From: Haloarcula taiwanensis
GTDB lineage: Archaea > Halobacteriota > Halobacteria > Halobacteriales > Haloarculaceae
NCBI GenBank assembly: GCA_002844335.1
Contig: CP019154.1
Location: forward strand, 124,001-188,000
Length of the DNA: 64,000 nt
Direction: 5' to 3'
Numbering within the stretch: position 1 is the stretch's first letter; each line of letters begins with the position of its first letter. A program made the position numbers and the translations under genes. Below, piece after piece: positions 9,207 through 17,761 of the stretch. The notes under the pieces were generated by a model. It worked only from the letters and a program-made list of their open reading frames with translations. It had not been told where the DNA came from and searched no databases.

Positions 9207-9653
9207 ATGCCAGACATTGAAGTCGGTGAGACGTTCACCGAAACCCGAACGTTCCAGCCCGACGATGTCGACCAGTTCGCCGCCCTCTCTGGAGACGACC
9301 AGCCCCGCCACACAGAGCCTGATGGGGACGGTCGGCAGATGGTCCAGGGGTTGCTCACCGCGTCGCTGCTAACCAGCATTGGCGGCGACCTCGAAGTGCT
9401 CGCCTCGCGGATGGAACTCCAGTTCCAGCGCCCGGTGTACACCGGTGAGACGCTGGTCTGTGAACTGACAGTCGTGAGTACCGACCCGGATGCCGACGGC
9501 GGCGTCGCTGTTGTCGGCGATGTGGCTGTCCGACGGATCAATCGCGGCGATGAGTCCACTCAGGCCGACACAGCCGCCGCGAACCCGGCCGACGGAGGCA
9601 CCGCTGGAACCGTCGTGCTTGAAGCGACCGTCGAGGGACTAATCAGGGAATGA
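9207..9653 (+). CDS. MaoC-like hot-dog fold protein
   Basis: 148 residues from ATG 9207 (MPDIEVGETF); upstream in-frame codons look non-coding. The hydratase motif of MaoC/PhaJ proteins is recognisable (FAALSGDDQPRHTEP), but the usual D-x-N-P-[LI]-H is altered to DDQPRH, so catalytic activity is uncertain. LQFQRPVYTGETL matches the later strand of the fold. The C-terminal third is Ala/Thr-rich. It could be an enoyl-CoA hydratase or a thioesterase-like protein. It converges on the ferredoxin gene with an 11-nt overlap. Confidence 0.75.
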   Translation: MPDIEVGETFTETRTFQPDDVDQFAALSGDDQPRHTEPDGDGRQMVQGLLTASLLTSIGGDLEVLASRMELQFQRPVYTGETLVCELTVVSTDPDADGGVAVVGDVAVRRINRGDESTQADTAAANPADGGTAGTVVLEATVEGLIRE

Positions 9654-9888
9654 GCTGTTCGCCGTCGTCGTCGTAGAGTGTGATGGCGTCGACCGGACAG
9701 GACCGGGCGGCGAACTTCGCGTCCAGTTCGGCGTCGTCCGGGACCTCCCGCACGAACACGTCCGAATCGGTTTCCTCGCTGTCCGCCAGCACCGCTTTGC
9801 CGGCGTCCTCGTCGCGCTCGAAGGCGTCCCACTCCGCGACACACTGGAACATCCCGATACAGGTGTCGTAGTCGTACTCGACTCGCAT
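9643..9888 (-). CDS. small 3-cysteine ferredoxin, probably [3Fe-4S]
   Basis: 81 residues, highly acidic. Only three cysteines occur in cluster-binding positions: Cys10 and Cys16 (DTCIGMFQC) and a late SCPVDAI. A bacterial-type ferredoxin would have CxxCxxC plus CP; loss of the middle ligand usually means a [3Fe-4S] cluster. It is probably a soluble electron carrier. It ends inside the end of the convergent MaoC-like gene. Confidence 0.8.
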   Translation of the reverse strand: MRVEYDYDTCIGMFQCVAEWDAFERDEDAGKAVLADSEETDSDVFVREVPDDAELDAKFAARSCPVDAITLYDDDGEQLIP

Positions 9889-9986
9889 ACCTCGTGTTGG
9901 CCGCTCGCGGGCAAAGGCGTTCCCCTCGCCGCCGTCGCGGGTGTAGTGCGACAGTTTAAATCGGGGCAGGACCCAAGCGGGGTGTA

Positions 9987-12383
9987 ATGGACGTTGCGGA
10001 CCTGCCGGGCGTGCCCGAGTGGCTCCCGGACCACCTGCGCGACGACGGCATCGAGGAGCTGTATCCGCCCCAGGCCGAGGCCGTCGAGGCCGGCGTCACC
10101 GAGGGGAAGAACCTGGTCGCGTCGATTCCGACGGCCAGCGGGAAGACCCTCATCGCCGAGCTAGCGATGCTTTCATCGGTCGCTCGCGGCGGTAAGGCAC
10201 TGTACATCGTTCCGCTGCGGGCGTTGGCCAGCGAGAAACAGGCTGACTTCGAGGAGTTCGAGCAGTACGGCCTCGACATCGGTGTCTCGACGGGCAACTA
10301 CGAGTCCGAAGGCGGGTGGCTCGCGGACAAGGACATCGTCGTCGCCACCAGCGAGAAGGTCGACTCACTCGTGCGCAACGACGCCCCCTGGATAGAGGAC
10401 CTCACCTGCGTCGTCACCGACGAGGTCCACCTCGTCGACGACGGCGAACGAGGGCCGACTCTGGAGGTGACACTGGCGAAACTCCGTCGGCTCAACCCCG
10501 ACCTGCAGACCGTCGCGCTGTCGGCGACCATCGGCAACGCGGAGGCGCTGGCGACGTGGCTCGACGCGGGCCTCGTCGATTCGGACTGGCGGCCAATCGA
10601 CCTCCAGAAGGGGGTCCACTACGGGCAGGCGCTACACCTCGAAGACGGGAGCCAGCAGCGGCTCTCGGTGCAGAACAACGAGAAACAGACGGCGGCTATC
10701 GTCCGCGATACGCTCGAAGACGACGGGTCGACGCTGGTGTTCGTCAACTCCCGGCGCAACGCCGAGGCGGCCGCGGGCCGGCTGGCCAACACCGTCCGGC
10801 CACACCTCAGCGACGAGGAGCGCGGGCGGCTGGCCGACATCGCGGAGGAGATCCGTGACGTGAGCGACACGGAGACGAGCGACGACCTCGCGGACGCCGT
10901 CGCAGACGGGGCGGCGTTCCACCACGCCGGCCTCTCGCGCGGCCACCGCGAACTCGTCGAGGACGCCTTCCGGGACCGGCTGGTGAAGGTCGTCTGTGCG
11001 ACGCCGACGCTCGCGGCCGGCGTCAACACGCCCTCGCGGCGCGTCGTCGTCCGCGACTGGCGGCGCTACGACGGCTCAGCGGGTGGGATGGCCCCGCTGT
11101 CGGTACTTGAGGTCCACCAGATGATGGGACGAGCCGGCCGGCCGGGGCTCGACCCCTACGGCGAGGCGGTCCTCATCGCCAACAGCCACGACGAAGTGGA
11201 CGAACTGTTCGAGCGCTACGTCTGGGCCGACCCCGAGCCCGTCCGGTCGAAACTGGCCGCCGAGCCAGCCCTGCGGACACATATCCTCGCGACGGTTGCC
11301 TCCGGATTCGCTCGGTCGCGTGAGGGCCTGCTGGAGTTCCTCGAACAGACGCTGTACGCCAGCCAGACCGACGAGGGCGGCCAACTGGAACGCGTCGTCG
11401 ACGACGTACTCACCTACCTCCAGCGCAACGGCTTCCTTGAAATAGAAGCCGGCGAACTCGATGCTACCTCGCTGGGCCACACCGTCTCGCGGCTCTATCT
11501 GGACCCGATGAGCGCCGCCGAAATCGTCGACGGCCTCCGGGACTGGGAGCGAGGAGCCAGCGATAGCACCTCGGCAAGCGGGTCGCCGGCTGACCCGCAA
11601 GCGGAACCGCCGGCTGACAGCGGCTTCACAACCGCAAGCGAGCTGGCTGAGAATGCCGCCGGGAGCGACGATGATAGGGACCCGGACGACATCTCCGCAC
11701 TGGGCCTGTACCATCTCGTCTCGCGCACGCCGGACATGTACCAGCTGTACCTCCGCTCGGGCGACCGCGAGGAGTACGAGATGGAGTTGTTCGAGCGCGA
11801 GGAAGAGTTGCTCGGCCCGACCCCCTCGGAGTTCGAGGAGGGCCGATTCGAGGACTGGCTCTCGGCGCTGAAGACCGCCCGCCTGCTCGAAGACTGGGCG
11901 ACGGAGGTCGACGAGGCGACCATCACGGAGCGCTACGGCGTCGGTCCGGGTGACATCCGCGGGAAAGTCGAAACCGCCCAGTGGCTGCTGGGAGCGGCGG
12001 AGTCGCTGGCCAGCGAGGTCGACCTGGACGCCGCGCGGGCCATCAGCGAGGCGCGCATCCGCGTCGAACACGGCGTCCGGGAGGAACTGGTCGACCTGGC
12101 CGGCGTCCGCGGCGTCGGCCGCAAGCGTGCCCGGCGGCTGTTCCAGGCTGGCATCACCGACCGCGCACAACTCCGGGACGCGGACAAAGCCGTCGTGCTG
12201 GCGGCGCTCCGAGGCCGCCGGAAGACGGCCGAGAACGTGCTGGAGAACGCTGGCCACCGGGACCCGTCCATGGAGGGCGTCGAGCCCGCACCCGACGTAT
12301 CCGTCGACCTCGACGACGGCGACACGGACACGAACGGGGACGTTACGGCCGACGACGACCAGTCCAGTCTGGGTGATTTCTGA
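9987..12383 (+). CDS. hel308: ATP-dependent DNA helicase Hel308
   Basis: 798 residues, normal for haloarchaeal Hel308, a Ski2-type SF2 3'-5' helicase that acts at stalled forks. Motifs in order: Q-motif YPPQ at 27-30, Walker [11 protein letters not shown] (45-54), DEVH (145-148), SAT (179-181), motif [14 protein letters not shown], then winged-helix and ratchet domains. A C-terminal helix-hairpin-helix ([13 protein letters not shown]) ends the protein. An acidic, low-complexity insert lies around 525-565. A TATA-like GTTTAAAT about 30 nt upstream suggests a leaderless transcript. It overlaps cgi121 by 1 nt. Confidence 0.95.
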   Translation: MDVADLPGVPEWLPDHLRDDGIEELYPPQAEAVEAGVTEGKNLVASIPTASGKTLIAELAMLSSVARGGKALYIVPLRALASEKQADFEEFEQYGLDIGVSTGNYESEGGWLADKDIVVATSEKVDSLVRNDAPWIEDLTCVVTDEVHLVDDGERGPTLEVTLAKLRRLNPDLQTVALSATIGNAEALATWLDAGLVDSDWRPIDLQKGVHYGQALHLEDGSQQRLSVQNNEKQTAAIVRDTLEDDGSTLVFVNSRRNAEAAAGRLANTVRPHLSDEERGRLADIAEEIRDVSDTETSDDLADAVADGAAFHHAGLSRGHRELVEDAFRDRLVKVVCATPTLAAGVNTPSRRVVVRDWRRYDGSAGGMAPLSVLEVHQMMGRAGRPGLDPYGEAVLIANSHDEVDELFERYVWADPEPVRSKLAAEPALRTHILATVASGFARSREGLLEFLEQTLYASQTDEGGQLERVVDDVLTYLQRNGFLEIEAGELDATSLGHTVSRLYLDPMSAAEIVDGLRDWERGASDSTSASGSPADPQAEPPADSGFTTASELAENAAGSDDDRDPDDISALGLYHLVSRTPDMYQLYLRSGDREEYEMELFEREEELLGPTPSEFEEGRFEDWLSALKTARLLEDWATEVDEATITERYGVGPGDIRGKVETAQWLLGAAESLASEVDLDAARAISEARIRVEHGVREELVDLAGVRGVGRKRARRLFQAGITDRAQLRDADKAVVLAALRGRRKTAENVLENAGHRDPSMEGVEPAPDVSVDLDDGDTDTNGDVTADDDQSSLGDF

Positions 12384-12910
12384 TGGAGGTTGTCGAAGGA
12401 ACTGCTGAAATCGACGACGTGGGGTCGTTCGTGGAGACGCTCGGCGCAATCGGCGACCGCCACGGCGTCATAGTACAGGCATTCGACGCTCGCTACGTCG
12501 TGGACCGCGCCCATCTCGAACTGGCTGTCGAACTCGCAACCCGGGCCCACCGTCGGGGTGACGCTATCGCCGAGGACTTCGGCGTCGAGATACTGCTGTA
12601 CGCAGCCGGTCGCCGCCAGATAAACCGCGCGCTGACGATGGGCGTCGGCGAGGGCTCCTGTCCCGTCGTAGCCGTCGTCGTCGACCCCGAAAAGGTTAGT
12701 TCCCACAAAGGTAATGACGAGCCGCGGGACATCGGCGCAGCCGCCGACGAGGTGCGTGACGCCCTCACGCCCGCGTCGACGCTCGGCGAGTACGACGCGG
12801 AGCGCGTCCGGTCGTTTTTCGACGTGACCGACGCCGAACTCGCCGCGACGGCCGGTGGCCTTCCCGACGCCGTCCGGGAGCGCGTCGCGCTGTTGCCGGT
12901 CGAGAAGTAG
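12383..12910 (+). CDS. cgi121: KEOPS complex subunit Cgi121
   Basis: 175 residues. Cgi121 binds Bud32 in the KEOPS complex that makes the tRNA t6A37 modification. Matching features are the central ELATRAHRRGDAIAEDFGVEI helix-strand region, LLYAAGRRQINRAL, and the glycine-rich MGVGEG segment. The ATG shares the A of the hel308 TGA stop, so translation is probably coupled. The hel308-cgi121 linkage is, as I recall, common in haloarchaea and other Euryarchaeota. Confidence 0.88.
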   Translation: MEVVEGTAEIDDVGSFVETLGAIGDRHGVIVQAFDARYVVDRAHLELAVELATRAHRRGDAIAEDFGVEILLYAAGRRQINRALTMGVGEGSCPVVAVVVDPEKVSSHKGNDEPRDIGAAADEVRDALTPASTLGEYDAERVRSFFDVTDAELAATAGGLPDAVRERVALLPVEK

Positions 12911-12948
12911 CGACAGTATTTTTGACGATGGCCGTGTTATCGTCACAC

Positions 12949-13236
12949 ATGGACCCACAGCGGACGGCACGGCAGCGGGCCAGCGAGCGTGCCCGCCGGG
13001 TCGAAGCGACGGTCGACCGCACCACCGGCGGGGCCGCGTACCCGGTCCGCGTGGAGGAGCTGGCAGACGAATACGGCAGCGCCGACCCGCCTGCCGAGGA
13101 CCTCTCGGCCGCGATCGAACGCAGTACCGACGGCGAGTTCGACTCGCCGACGGAGGTCCGGGCGGCCATCCAGCAGGTGACAGCGCAGAACAGCGCCCGC
13201 ACCGAGGCGACGTTCGACGAGCGCGAGCAGTCGTGA
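12949..13236 (+). CDS. small haloarchaeal protein, DUF5789-like
   Basis: 95 residues from ATG 12949 (MDPQRTARQ); earlier starts at 12928 (ATG) and 12922 (TTG) are possible. The N-terminus is basic and helical; then comes a segment with YPVRVEELADEYGS and a C-terminal DSPTEVRAAIQQV. This pattern resembles the haloarchaeal DUF5789 family, which is also represented at 41556-41843. The function is unknown. Its TGA overlaps the GTG start of the flavin oxidoreductase. Confidence 0.65.
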   Translation: MDPQRTARQRASERARRVEATVDRTTGGAAYPVRVEELADEYGSADPPAEDLSAAIERSTDGEFDSPTEVRAAIQQVTAQNSARTEATFDEREQS

Positions 13237-14537
13237 CTGCGCTGGAGACGCCGCTGTCTATCGGCGGCGTCGAAGTCCCCAACCGACTGTATCGCGCACC
13301 GGTACTGGAGTGTGCCGGCAACGGCGAGGCTGCTGTCGACACGCTTGTCGACGAACTCGAACCGACGGCGGCCTCCGGCGTCGGCCTCATCTTTCAAGGC
13401 GCGAGCATCGTCACCGACCGCGGCGGCTGCGCCGCGCCGAACATGACGCGGGTCCACGACCCGGCCTTCGTCGAGCGGCTCGCCCGGCTCACCGGCGCGG
13501 TCCACGACCACGGCGGCCGAATCTTCCTGCAACTGGCCCACGGCGGTCTCCGGAGCATGGCGACCTGGCACGCCGAGTACCGTCGGCGGCACCCAGACCA
13601 GCGCCAGCTGGCCGTCAGCCGCCCGCCCTGGCAGCTCCGGGCGCTCGACTGCGCCGGCCTGATTTCGCTGCGGCCGGACGTGCTCTCGACCGCGGAGGTG
13701 TGGGACCTGGCCGAGCAGTTTGGTCGGTGTGCCGGCTACGCCGTCGACGCCGGCTACGACGGCATCCACCTCTCGGCGGCGAACATGAGCCTGATCCAGC
13801 AGTTCCTCTCCCCGTTCTACAATCACCGGGACGACGAGTTCGGCGACGGCATCCGCTTCCTCAAAGCGGTCCACGACGCTGTCCGGGACCACGCCGGCGA
13901 CGTGCCGCTGGTCACGAAGGTCCCCGCCGAGACCGCTGCGCCCAGCTTCGTTCGAAGGTATCTCACCCAGACGGACGGCGTGAACATCGCTGAACGGGCG
14001 GCAGCCATCGGCTACGACGGGCTCGTCCCGGTCGCGGTGTCGCCGTTCTGGGACATGAGCATCGTTCGCGGCGCGTTCCCCGACCGGGCCTGGGACGCGA
14101 GCGACCTGCAGGACGACTACGCGGCGGTCTTTGGCGGTCGACTCCGGGCGCGTGCCGTCCGGCTGCTCAACAGCCTGCAGGCCCGCCGGTTCGGCCACGA
14201 CCCGGGCTGGAACGCCGACTTCTGTCGAGCGGTCCGCGAGCGCGTGGACGTGCCGGTCCTGCTGGAGGGCGGGCTGCGGACGCGTGCCGACTGCGACCGG
14301 TATCTCGGCGCGGACGGGGCCGCGCCCGCTGCCGATGCGGTCGGGATGGCTCGGCCGTTCTACGCGGAGCCGCGGCTCGGCGCGCGCCTGCTCGACGGCG
14401 CGGACGCGCTGTGTGAGAGCTGTAACAACTGTACTGTTCCGCAAGTCACCGGCGAACCGGGCCGCTGTCGAACGCCCGCGATCGTCCGCGAACAGGCTCG
14501 GCTCCGGCGGGATGGTGCCTACGAGCGAACCGAGTAA
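13233..14537 (+). CDS. old yellow enzyme-like NADH:flavin oxidoreductase with Fe-S cysteine cluster
   Basis: 434 residues from GTG 13233. It is a TIM-barrel FMN oxidoreductase: the N-terminal GVEVPNRLYRAPVLEC, FQGASIV, LQLAHGG and GYDGIHLSAANMSLIQQFLSP segments are in the expected order. Near the C-terminus CESCNNC plus a fourth Cys 12 residues later matches the [4Fe-4S] ligands of 2,4-dienoyl-CoA reductase-type members. The FAD/NAD domains that normally follow in those larger enzymes (about 670 residues) are absent, so electrons must come from a separate partner. Confidence 0.85.
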   Translation: MTALETPLSIGGVEVPNRLYRAPVLECAGNGEAAVDTLVDELEPTAASGVGLIFQGASIVTDRGGCAAPNMTRVHDPAFVERLARLTGAVHDHGGRIFLQLAHGGLRSMATWHAEYRRRHPDQRQLAVSRPPWQLRALDCAGLISLRPDVLSTAEVWDLAEQFGRCAGYAVDAGYDGIHLSAANMSLIQQFLSPFYNHRDDEFGDGIRFLKAVHDAVRDHAGDVPLVTKVPAETAAPSFVRRYLTQTDGVNIAERAAAIGYDGLVPVAVSPFWDMSIVRGAFPDRAWDASDLQDDYAAVFGGRLRARAVRLLNSLQARRFGHDPGWNADFCRAVRERVDVPVLLEGGLRTRADCDRYLGADGAAPAADAVGMARPFYAEPRLGARLLDGADALCESCNNCTVPQVTGEPGRCRTPAIVREQARLRRDGAYERTE

Positions 14538-14613
14538 CGGGCTTCGGATACTGCCACCGCCACAACTGGGCAGATACAAAGGCTCATACGCGCTCGGTCC
14601 CGAACAGACGCCG

Positions 14614-15456
14614 ATGACGACAGGGATTTCGTCCGAACGCGTCGAGCTGTCCGTCGACGGCGAAGACGTCGATATTCACTACCGGACCGGCGGCGAGGGG
14701 CCGCCGATGGTGTTTCTCCACGGTATCGGGCTGGACGCCGCGACCGTCTCGTGGCGACACGCACTGCCCGCACTCGCGCCAGAGCGGACGGTGTATGCGC
14801 TCGATTTGCCGGGCCACGGCGACAGTGACAAGCCCGACCGTGCGTACACGACCGAGTACTACCTCGAGACCCTGTCCGAGTTCATCGACGCGCTCGATAT
14901 CGAGGAACCCGCACTCGCCGGCCTTTCGATGGGGGGTGCCATCGCACTCGGCCACGCGCTCGATGGCGGCCCCGTCGAGCGGCTGGTGCTGGTCGACAGC
15001 TACGGGCTGGGAGCTGACGCCTACTGGCGGACAGCGGCCAGCAGCGTCCTGCAGACGCCGATACTCGGAAACATGCTCTGGCAGGGCGTGGGGTCGTCCC
15101 GGCCGGCAATCCGGAACAGCCTCCGCAGCATGGGTCCTGGAGAGCCGCCCCAACAACTGGTCGAGGACGTGAATAGCGCTGTCGACCGACAGACGGTCCG
15201 GGCGATGCGGCGCTGGCAGCGTAGCGAGTTTCAGTGGTGCGGGTTTCGAACCGACTACTCCGATCGGTTAGCGGAAATAGATGTGCCGACGATGCTGATT
15301 CATGGAGCTGTCGACCCGCTGCTCCCCCGTCGGTGGTCCGAGCAGGCGGCTGGAATGGTCACTGATAGCACGCTGAAGATTTTCGAGAACTGCGGGCACT
15401 GTCCACCGCGGGAACACCCCGACCGGTTCAACCGGGCCGTTCGAGCGTTCTGCTGA
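14614..15456 (+). CDS. alpha/beta hydrolase
   Basis: 280 residues from ATG 14614. Oxyanion-hole HGIG (36-39), the DLPGHGDSDKP loop, nucleophile elbow GLSMGG with Ser105, catalytic Asp in HGAVDPLLP and His in CGHCPPREHP give a full catalytic triad. The length and cap region fit esterase/haloalkane dehalogenase-like hydrolases. The substrate is unknown. It lies next to the PHA cluster, so a lipid or ester substrate is possible, but no link is shown. Confidence 0.88.
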   Translation: MTTGISSERVELSVDGEDVDIHYRTGGEGPPMVFLHGIGLDAATVSWRHALPALAPERTVYALDLPGHGDSDKPDRAYTTEYYLETLSEFIDALDIEEPALAGLSMGGAIALGHALDGGPVERLVLVDSYGLGADAYWRTAASSVLQTPILGNMLWQGVGSSRPAIRNSLRSMGPGEPPQQLVEDVNSAVDRQTVRAMRRWQRSEFQWCGFRTDYSDRLAEIDVPTMLIHGAVDPLLPRRWSEQAAGMVTDSTLKIFENCGHCPPREHPDRFNRAVRAFC

Positions 15457-15457
15457 G

Positions 15458-16063
15458 TTATTCCGGCAGTTCGTCGATGAGGACGACCGCTTCGCCATCG
15501 ATGACGACATCGTCGTCAGCAAGGACGCGCGTGGTCAGCCGGTACTGTTCGTCGCCGAGGTCCTCGACGATTTCACATTCGGCAGTGAGCCGGTCACCAA
15601 TACGGACCGGGTTGTGGAACTCCAGGTCCTGCGAGAGATAGATAGTCAGCCCCGGCAGCCGTGCCAGCGCCGCGCTGATGAGACTCCCGACGAGCGTCCC
15701 GTGGGCGATTCGGCCGCGGAAGCGTGTCTGCTCCGCGAACTCGTCGTCGAGGTGAAGCGGATTCGTGTCGCCGCTCGCGGCGGCGAACTGTTGCACGTCG
15801 TTTTCCGAGATCGTCTTTGTGAAATCGACGTGGTCGCCGACGCCGAGGCGGCCCGGATGGTCTTCGGAGATCGAGACGTGCCATTCGGGGAGATCTTCGT
15901 CCGGTTCGATACGGTCTGCGGGCGTTACGCCGTCTTCGTCCTCCTGCTGGACGCCGAACGCGGCGAACGCTGCCCGGTTAGCTGCGACGACGCTGTTGAA
16001 CATATGTGACGATGTTTCAGTCCATGTGTCTAACAGCGGGTTTCGTGGCGATTCAGAACTCAT
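15458..16063 (-). CDS. maoC: MaoC-family (R)-specific enoyl-CoA hydratase of the PHA cluster (PhaJ-like)
   Basis: 201 residues from ATG 16063 (MSSESPRNPLL); the longer frame upstream is non-coding in character. An N-terminal extension with NPLLDTWTETSSHMFNSV is followed by a hot-dog domain carrying the intact hydratase motif FAAASGDTNPLHLDDEFA and GRIAHGTLVGSLIS. Such hydratases turn enoyl-CoA into (R)-3-hydroxyacyl-CoA for PHA synthesis. It is divergent from phaR, the order described for Haloarcula. A TTTAATA box lies about 30 nt upstream. Confidence 0.88.
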   Translation of the reverse strand: MSSESPRNPLLDTWTETSSHMFNSVVAANRAAFAAFGVQQEDEDGVTPADRIEPDEDLPEWHVSISEDHPGRLGVGDHVDFTKTISENDVQQFAAASGDTNPLHLDDEFAEQTRFRGRIAHGTLVGSLISAALARLPGLTIYLSQDLEFHNPVRIGDRLTAECEIVEDLGDEQYRLTTRVLADDDVVIDGEAVVLIDELPE

Positions 16064-16222
16064 CTGTTCTGGTAGTTTATTGGTCGGAGTATTAAACCTT
16101 GGTGTTGGTTTCGTCTCAGCTGTCGGTAAACGCCGTCTAACGGGCGTCAGACGGGTGTTTGGGGGTGCCGTTATCGGCGCTGCAGGGCGTAGCACTTCCC
16201 TCGACGCCGCTGAACCACTAAT

Positions 16223-16255
16223 ACCATTCTCTACCATTCAATGGTAATCAATGGT
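16223..16255. promoter_or_regulatory. 33-bp perfect nested dyad, candidate PhaR operator
   Basis: Four half-sites lie on a common centre at 16239: ACCATT at 16223 and 16233, and AATGGT at 16240 and 16250. The inner pair forms TACCATTCAATGGTA (16232-16246), and the outer pair is displaced by exactly 10 bp, about one helical turn. It lies 12 bp upstream of the phaR TATA box. Haloarchaeal PhaR is an AbrB-type repressor known to bind pha promoters, so two dimers on one face is the natural reading. Operator identity is inferred. Confidence 0.7.
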
Positions 16256-16267
16256 TTTCAGCGGAAG

Positions 16268-16276
16268 ATTTATATT
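16268..16276 (+). promoter_or_regulatory. TATA box of the phaR-phaP-phaE-phaC operon
   Basis: ATTTATATT is centred near 16272. An archaeal start site about 26 nt downstream would fall near 16298, giving phaR a leader of only about 5 nt. The operator-like dyad ends just upstream, so a bound repressor would block TFB/TBP access. Confidence 0.65.
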
Positions 16277-16303
16277 GTTGAGGAGAGTACATGTAGTTGA
16301 CCG

Positions 16304-16603
16304 ATGGCCGACGAGGATGATGGCCTGCTGTGGCCTCCGATGTTCAAGGGGATGCAACAGGCGAGCGAGAACGCGATGGAACAGCAACAGCAGCTGATGA
16401 AACAGATGTTCGCCAGCGGTGGCATGCCGAGTTTCGATATGAATCAGCTCGGTGCCATGAGCCAGATGGCGACGTTCAAGACCCGCGTGCAAAGCGGGGG
16501 TCGGATCAGCATTCCTGATGCGGAGCGAGAGGCGCTGGGCATCGACGAAGGCGACATCGTGCAAGCCGTCGTCCTCCCGGTCACTAACAACAACAGCGAG
16601 TAA
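16304..16603 (+). CDS. phaR: PHA-cluster transcriptional regulator PhaR (AbrB/SpoVT-type)
   Basis: 99 residues. The N-terminal 55 are Met/Gln-rich and helical (MQQASENAMEQQQQ) and probably bind granules or multimerise. The C-terminal part is a swapped-hairpin AbrB domain (TRVQSGGRISIPDAEREALG, then DIVQAVVLP). In Haloferax mediterranei PhaR is reported to repress pha genes and sit on PHA granules. It starts the operon here, with the dyad at 16223-16255 just upstream, which suggests autoregulation. Confidence 0.92.
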   Translation: MADEDDGLLWPPMFKGMQQASENAMEQQQQLMKQMFASGGMPSFDMNQLGAMSQMATFKTRVQSGGRISIPDAEREALGIDEGDIVQAVVLPVTNNNSE

Positions 16604-16610
16604 TCCAACA

Positions 16611-17168
16611 ATGGTAGACTACACAACCCCCGTCACGACAGCGTTCGAGATGCAGCGTGCGACGATCGAGCAGAGCCAGAAGGCGCTCGAACAGAGTGTT
16701 TCCTTCCAGCAGAACGTTAACAACGCGGTTATCGACAGCCTCGACACGCAGGAGTCGGCACAGCGCCGCGGTGTCGAGCTCCAGCAGACTGCGTTCCACA
16801 GCTACCTCGACGCGATGGCGTCGACCATGCCCGGCATGACCGAAACCGTCGAGCAGATCCGTGAGACCGTCGACGAGCAGTTCGACTTCTTGCTCGAGAA
16901 CCACGCCGAACTGTTCGACAATATGGAAACCGAGCTCGAAGAAGGCGTTGACACCTACGACGAGATGACCGACGAGTACGTCACGGCCGTCAACGACCAG
17001 GTCGACATGCTCGTCGAGGCCCACGAGGAACTCGAAGCGCAGTCCGTCGAGGCCGCCGAGCAGTTCGGCGAGCAGCTCGAAGAAGTGCAGGAGCAGGTCG
17101 AGGAGATTCAGGAGCAGGTCGAGGAAGTGCAGGCCGAAGCCGCCGACGCTGTCGACGTCGAAGCGTAA
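16611..17168 (+). CDS. phaP: haloarchaeal phasin PhaP
   Basis: 185 residues from ATG 16611, 7 nt after the phaR stop. It is almost wholly helical and acidic, with long amphipathic heptads; the C-terminus carries repeated EEVQEQ/EEIQEQ units that form a coiled coil (about 155-180). Phasins coat polyhydroxyalkanoate granules and control their size. The position between phaR and phaE matches the haloarchaeal cluster. Confidence 0.92.
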   Translation: MVDYTTPVTTAFEMQRATIEQSQKALEQSVSFQQNVNNAVIDSLDTQESAQRRGVELQQTAFHSYLDAMASTMPGMTETVEQIRETVDEQFDFLLENHAELFDNMETELEEGVDTYDEMTDEYVTAVNDQVDMLVEAHEELEAQSVEAAEQFGEQLEEVQEQVEEIQEQVEEVQAEAADAVDVEA

Positions 17169-17213
17169 CGACGACAGTCGGTTTTTTTGTGCGCCCGCCG
17201 CCGAGGTACTATT

Positions 17214-17759
17214 ATGAGTAACACAAACGACATTCAGGAGGAATGGACGGAGATGGTTGAGGAGATGAACAACGCGGTCGCCGACTCGATGGAGCAGAAC
17301 ATGAAGGCCCAGGCGGCCTTCGTGGAGTCGTGGGCCGATGCTGTCGAGGATACAATCCCGGAGCAGGAGGACCTTGCTGACGGGATGGACGGCTACAACC
17401 GCGCCTACGAGGAGTGGATGGACGCCGCCGAGCAGATGGTCGAACGCTCTACCGACGCCGCTCGGGGCGAGGATGTCGACCCCGCCGAGTTCCGTGACAT
17501 CTGGCTGCAGTCCGCCAATGAGGCATTCAAACACGTCATGGGTACCTCGGCCTTTGCGGCCGCCAACGGCCAGCTCGTCGAGTCGATGATGGAGATGCAG
17601 CAGGAAGCGGACGACCTGAGCCAGGACACGCTGGAACAGCTCGGCTTCCCGACGCGAGACGATGTCGACGAGGTCGGCGAGCGGCTCATTGAACTGGAGC
17701 GCCGCCAGCACGCGGTCGAACAGAAGCTCGACCGCGTGCTTGAACACTTGGAAGAGTAA
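17214..17759 (+). CDS. phaE: class III PHA synthase subunit PhaE
   Basis: 181 residues from ATG 17214, preceded by a Shine-Dalgarno-like GAGGT 6 nt upstream. It is helical and acidic, with [20 protein letters not shown] matching the conserved core of PhaE and a C-terminal coiled coil ([20 protein letters not shown]). Haloarchaeal PhaE is much shorter than bacterial PhaE, and this length fits. It partners PhaC, which starts 2 nt downstream. Confidence 0.92.
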   Translation: MSNTNDIQEEWTEMVEEMNNAVADSMEQNMKAQAAFVESWADAVEDTIPEQEDLADGMDGYNRAYEEWMDAAEQMVERSTDAARGEDVDPAEFRDIWLQSANEAFKHVMGTSAFAAANGQLVESMMEMQQEADDLSQDTLEQLGFPTRDDVDEVGERLIELERRQHAVEQKLDRVLEHLEE

Positions 17760-17761
17760 TC

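Noticed and set aside
16291-16296. ATGTAG start-stop just upstream of phaR, preceded by GGAG
   Set aside because: The predicted transcript start near 16298 lies downstream of it, so it is probably not transcribed.
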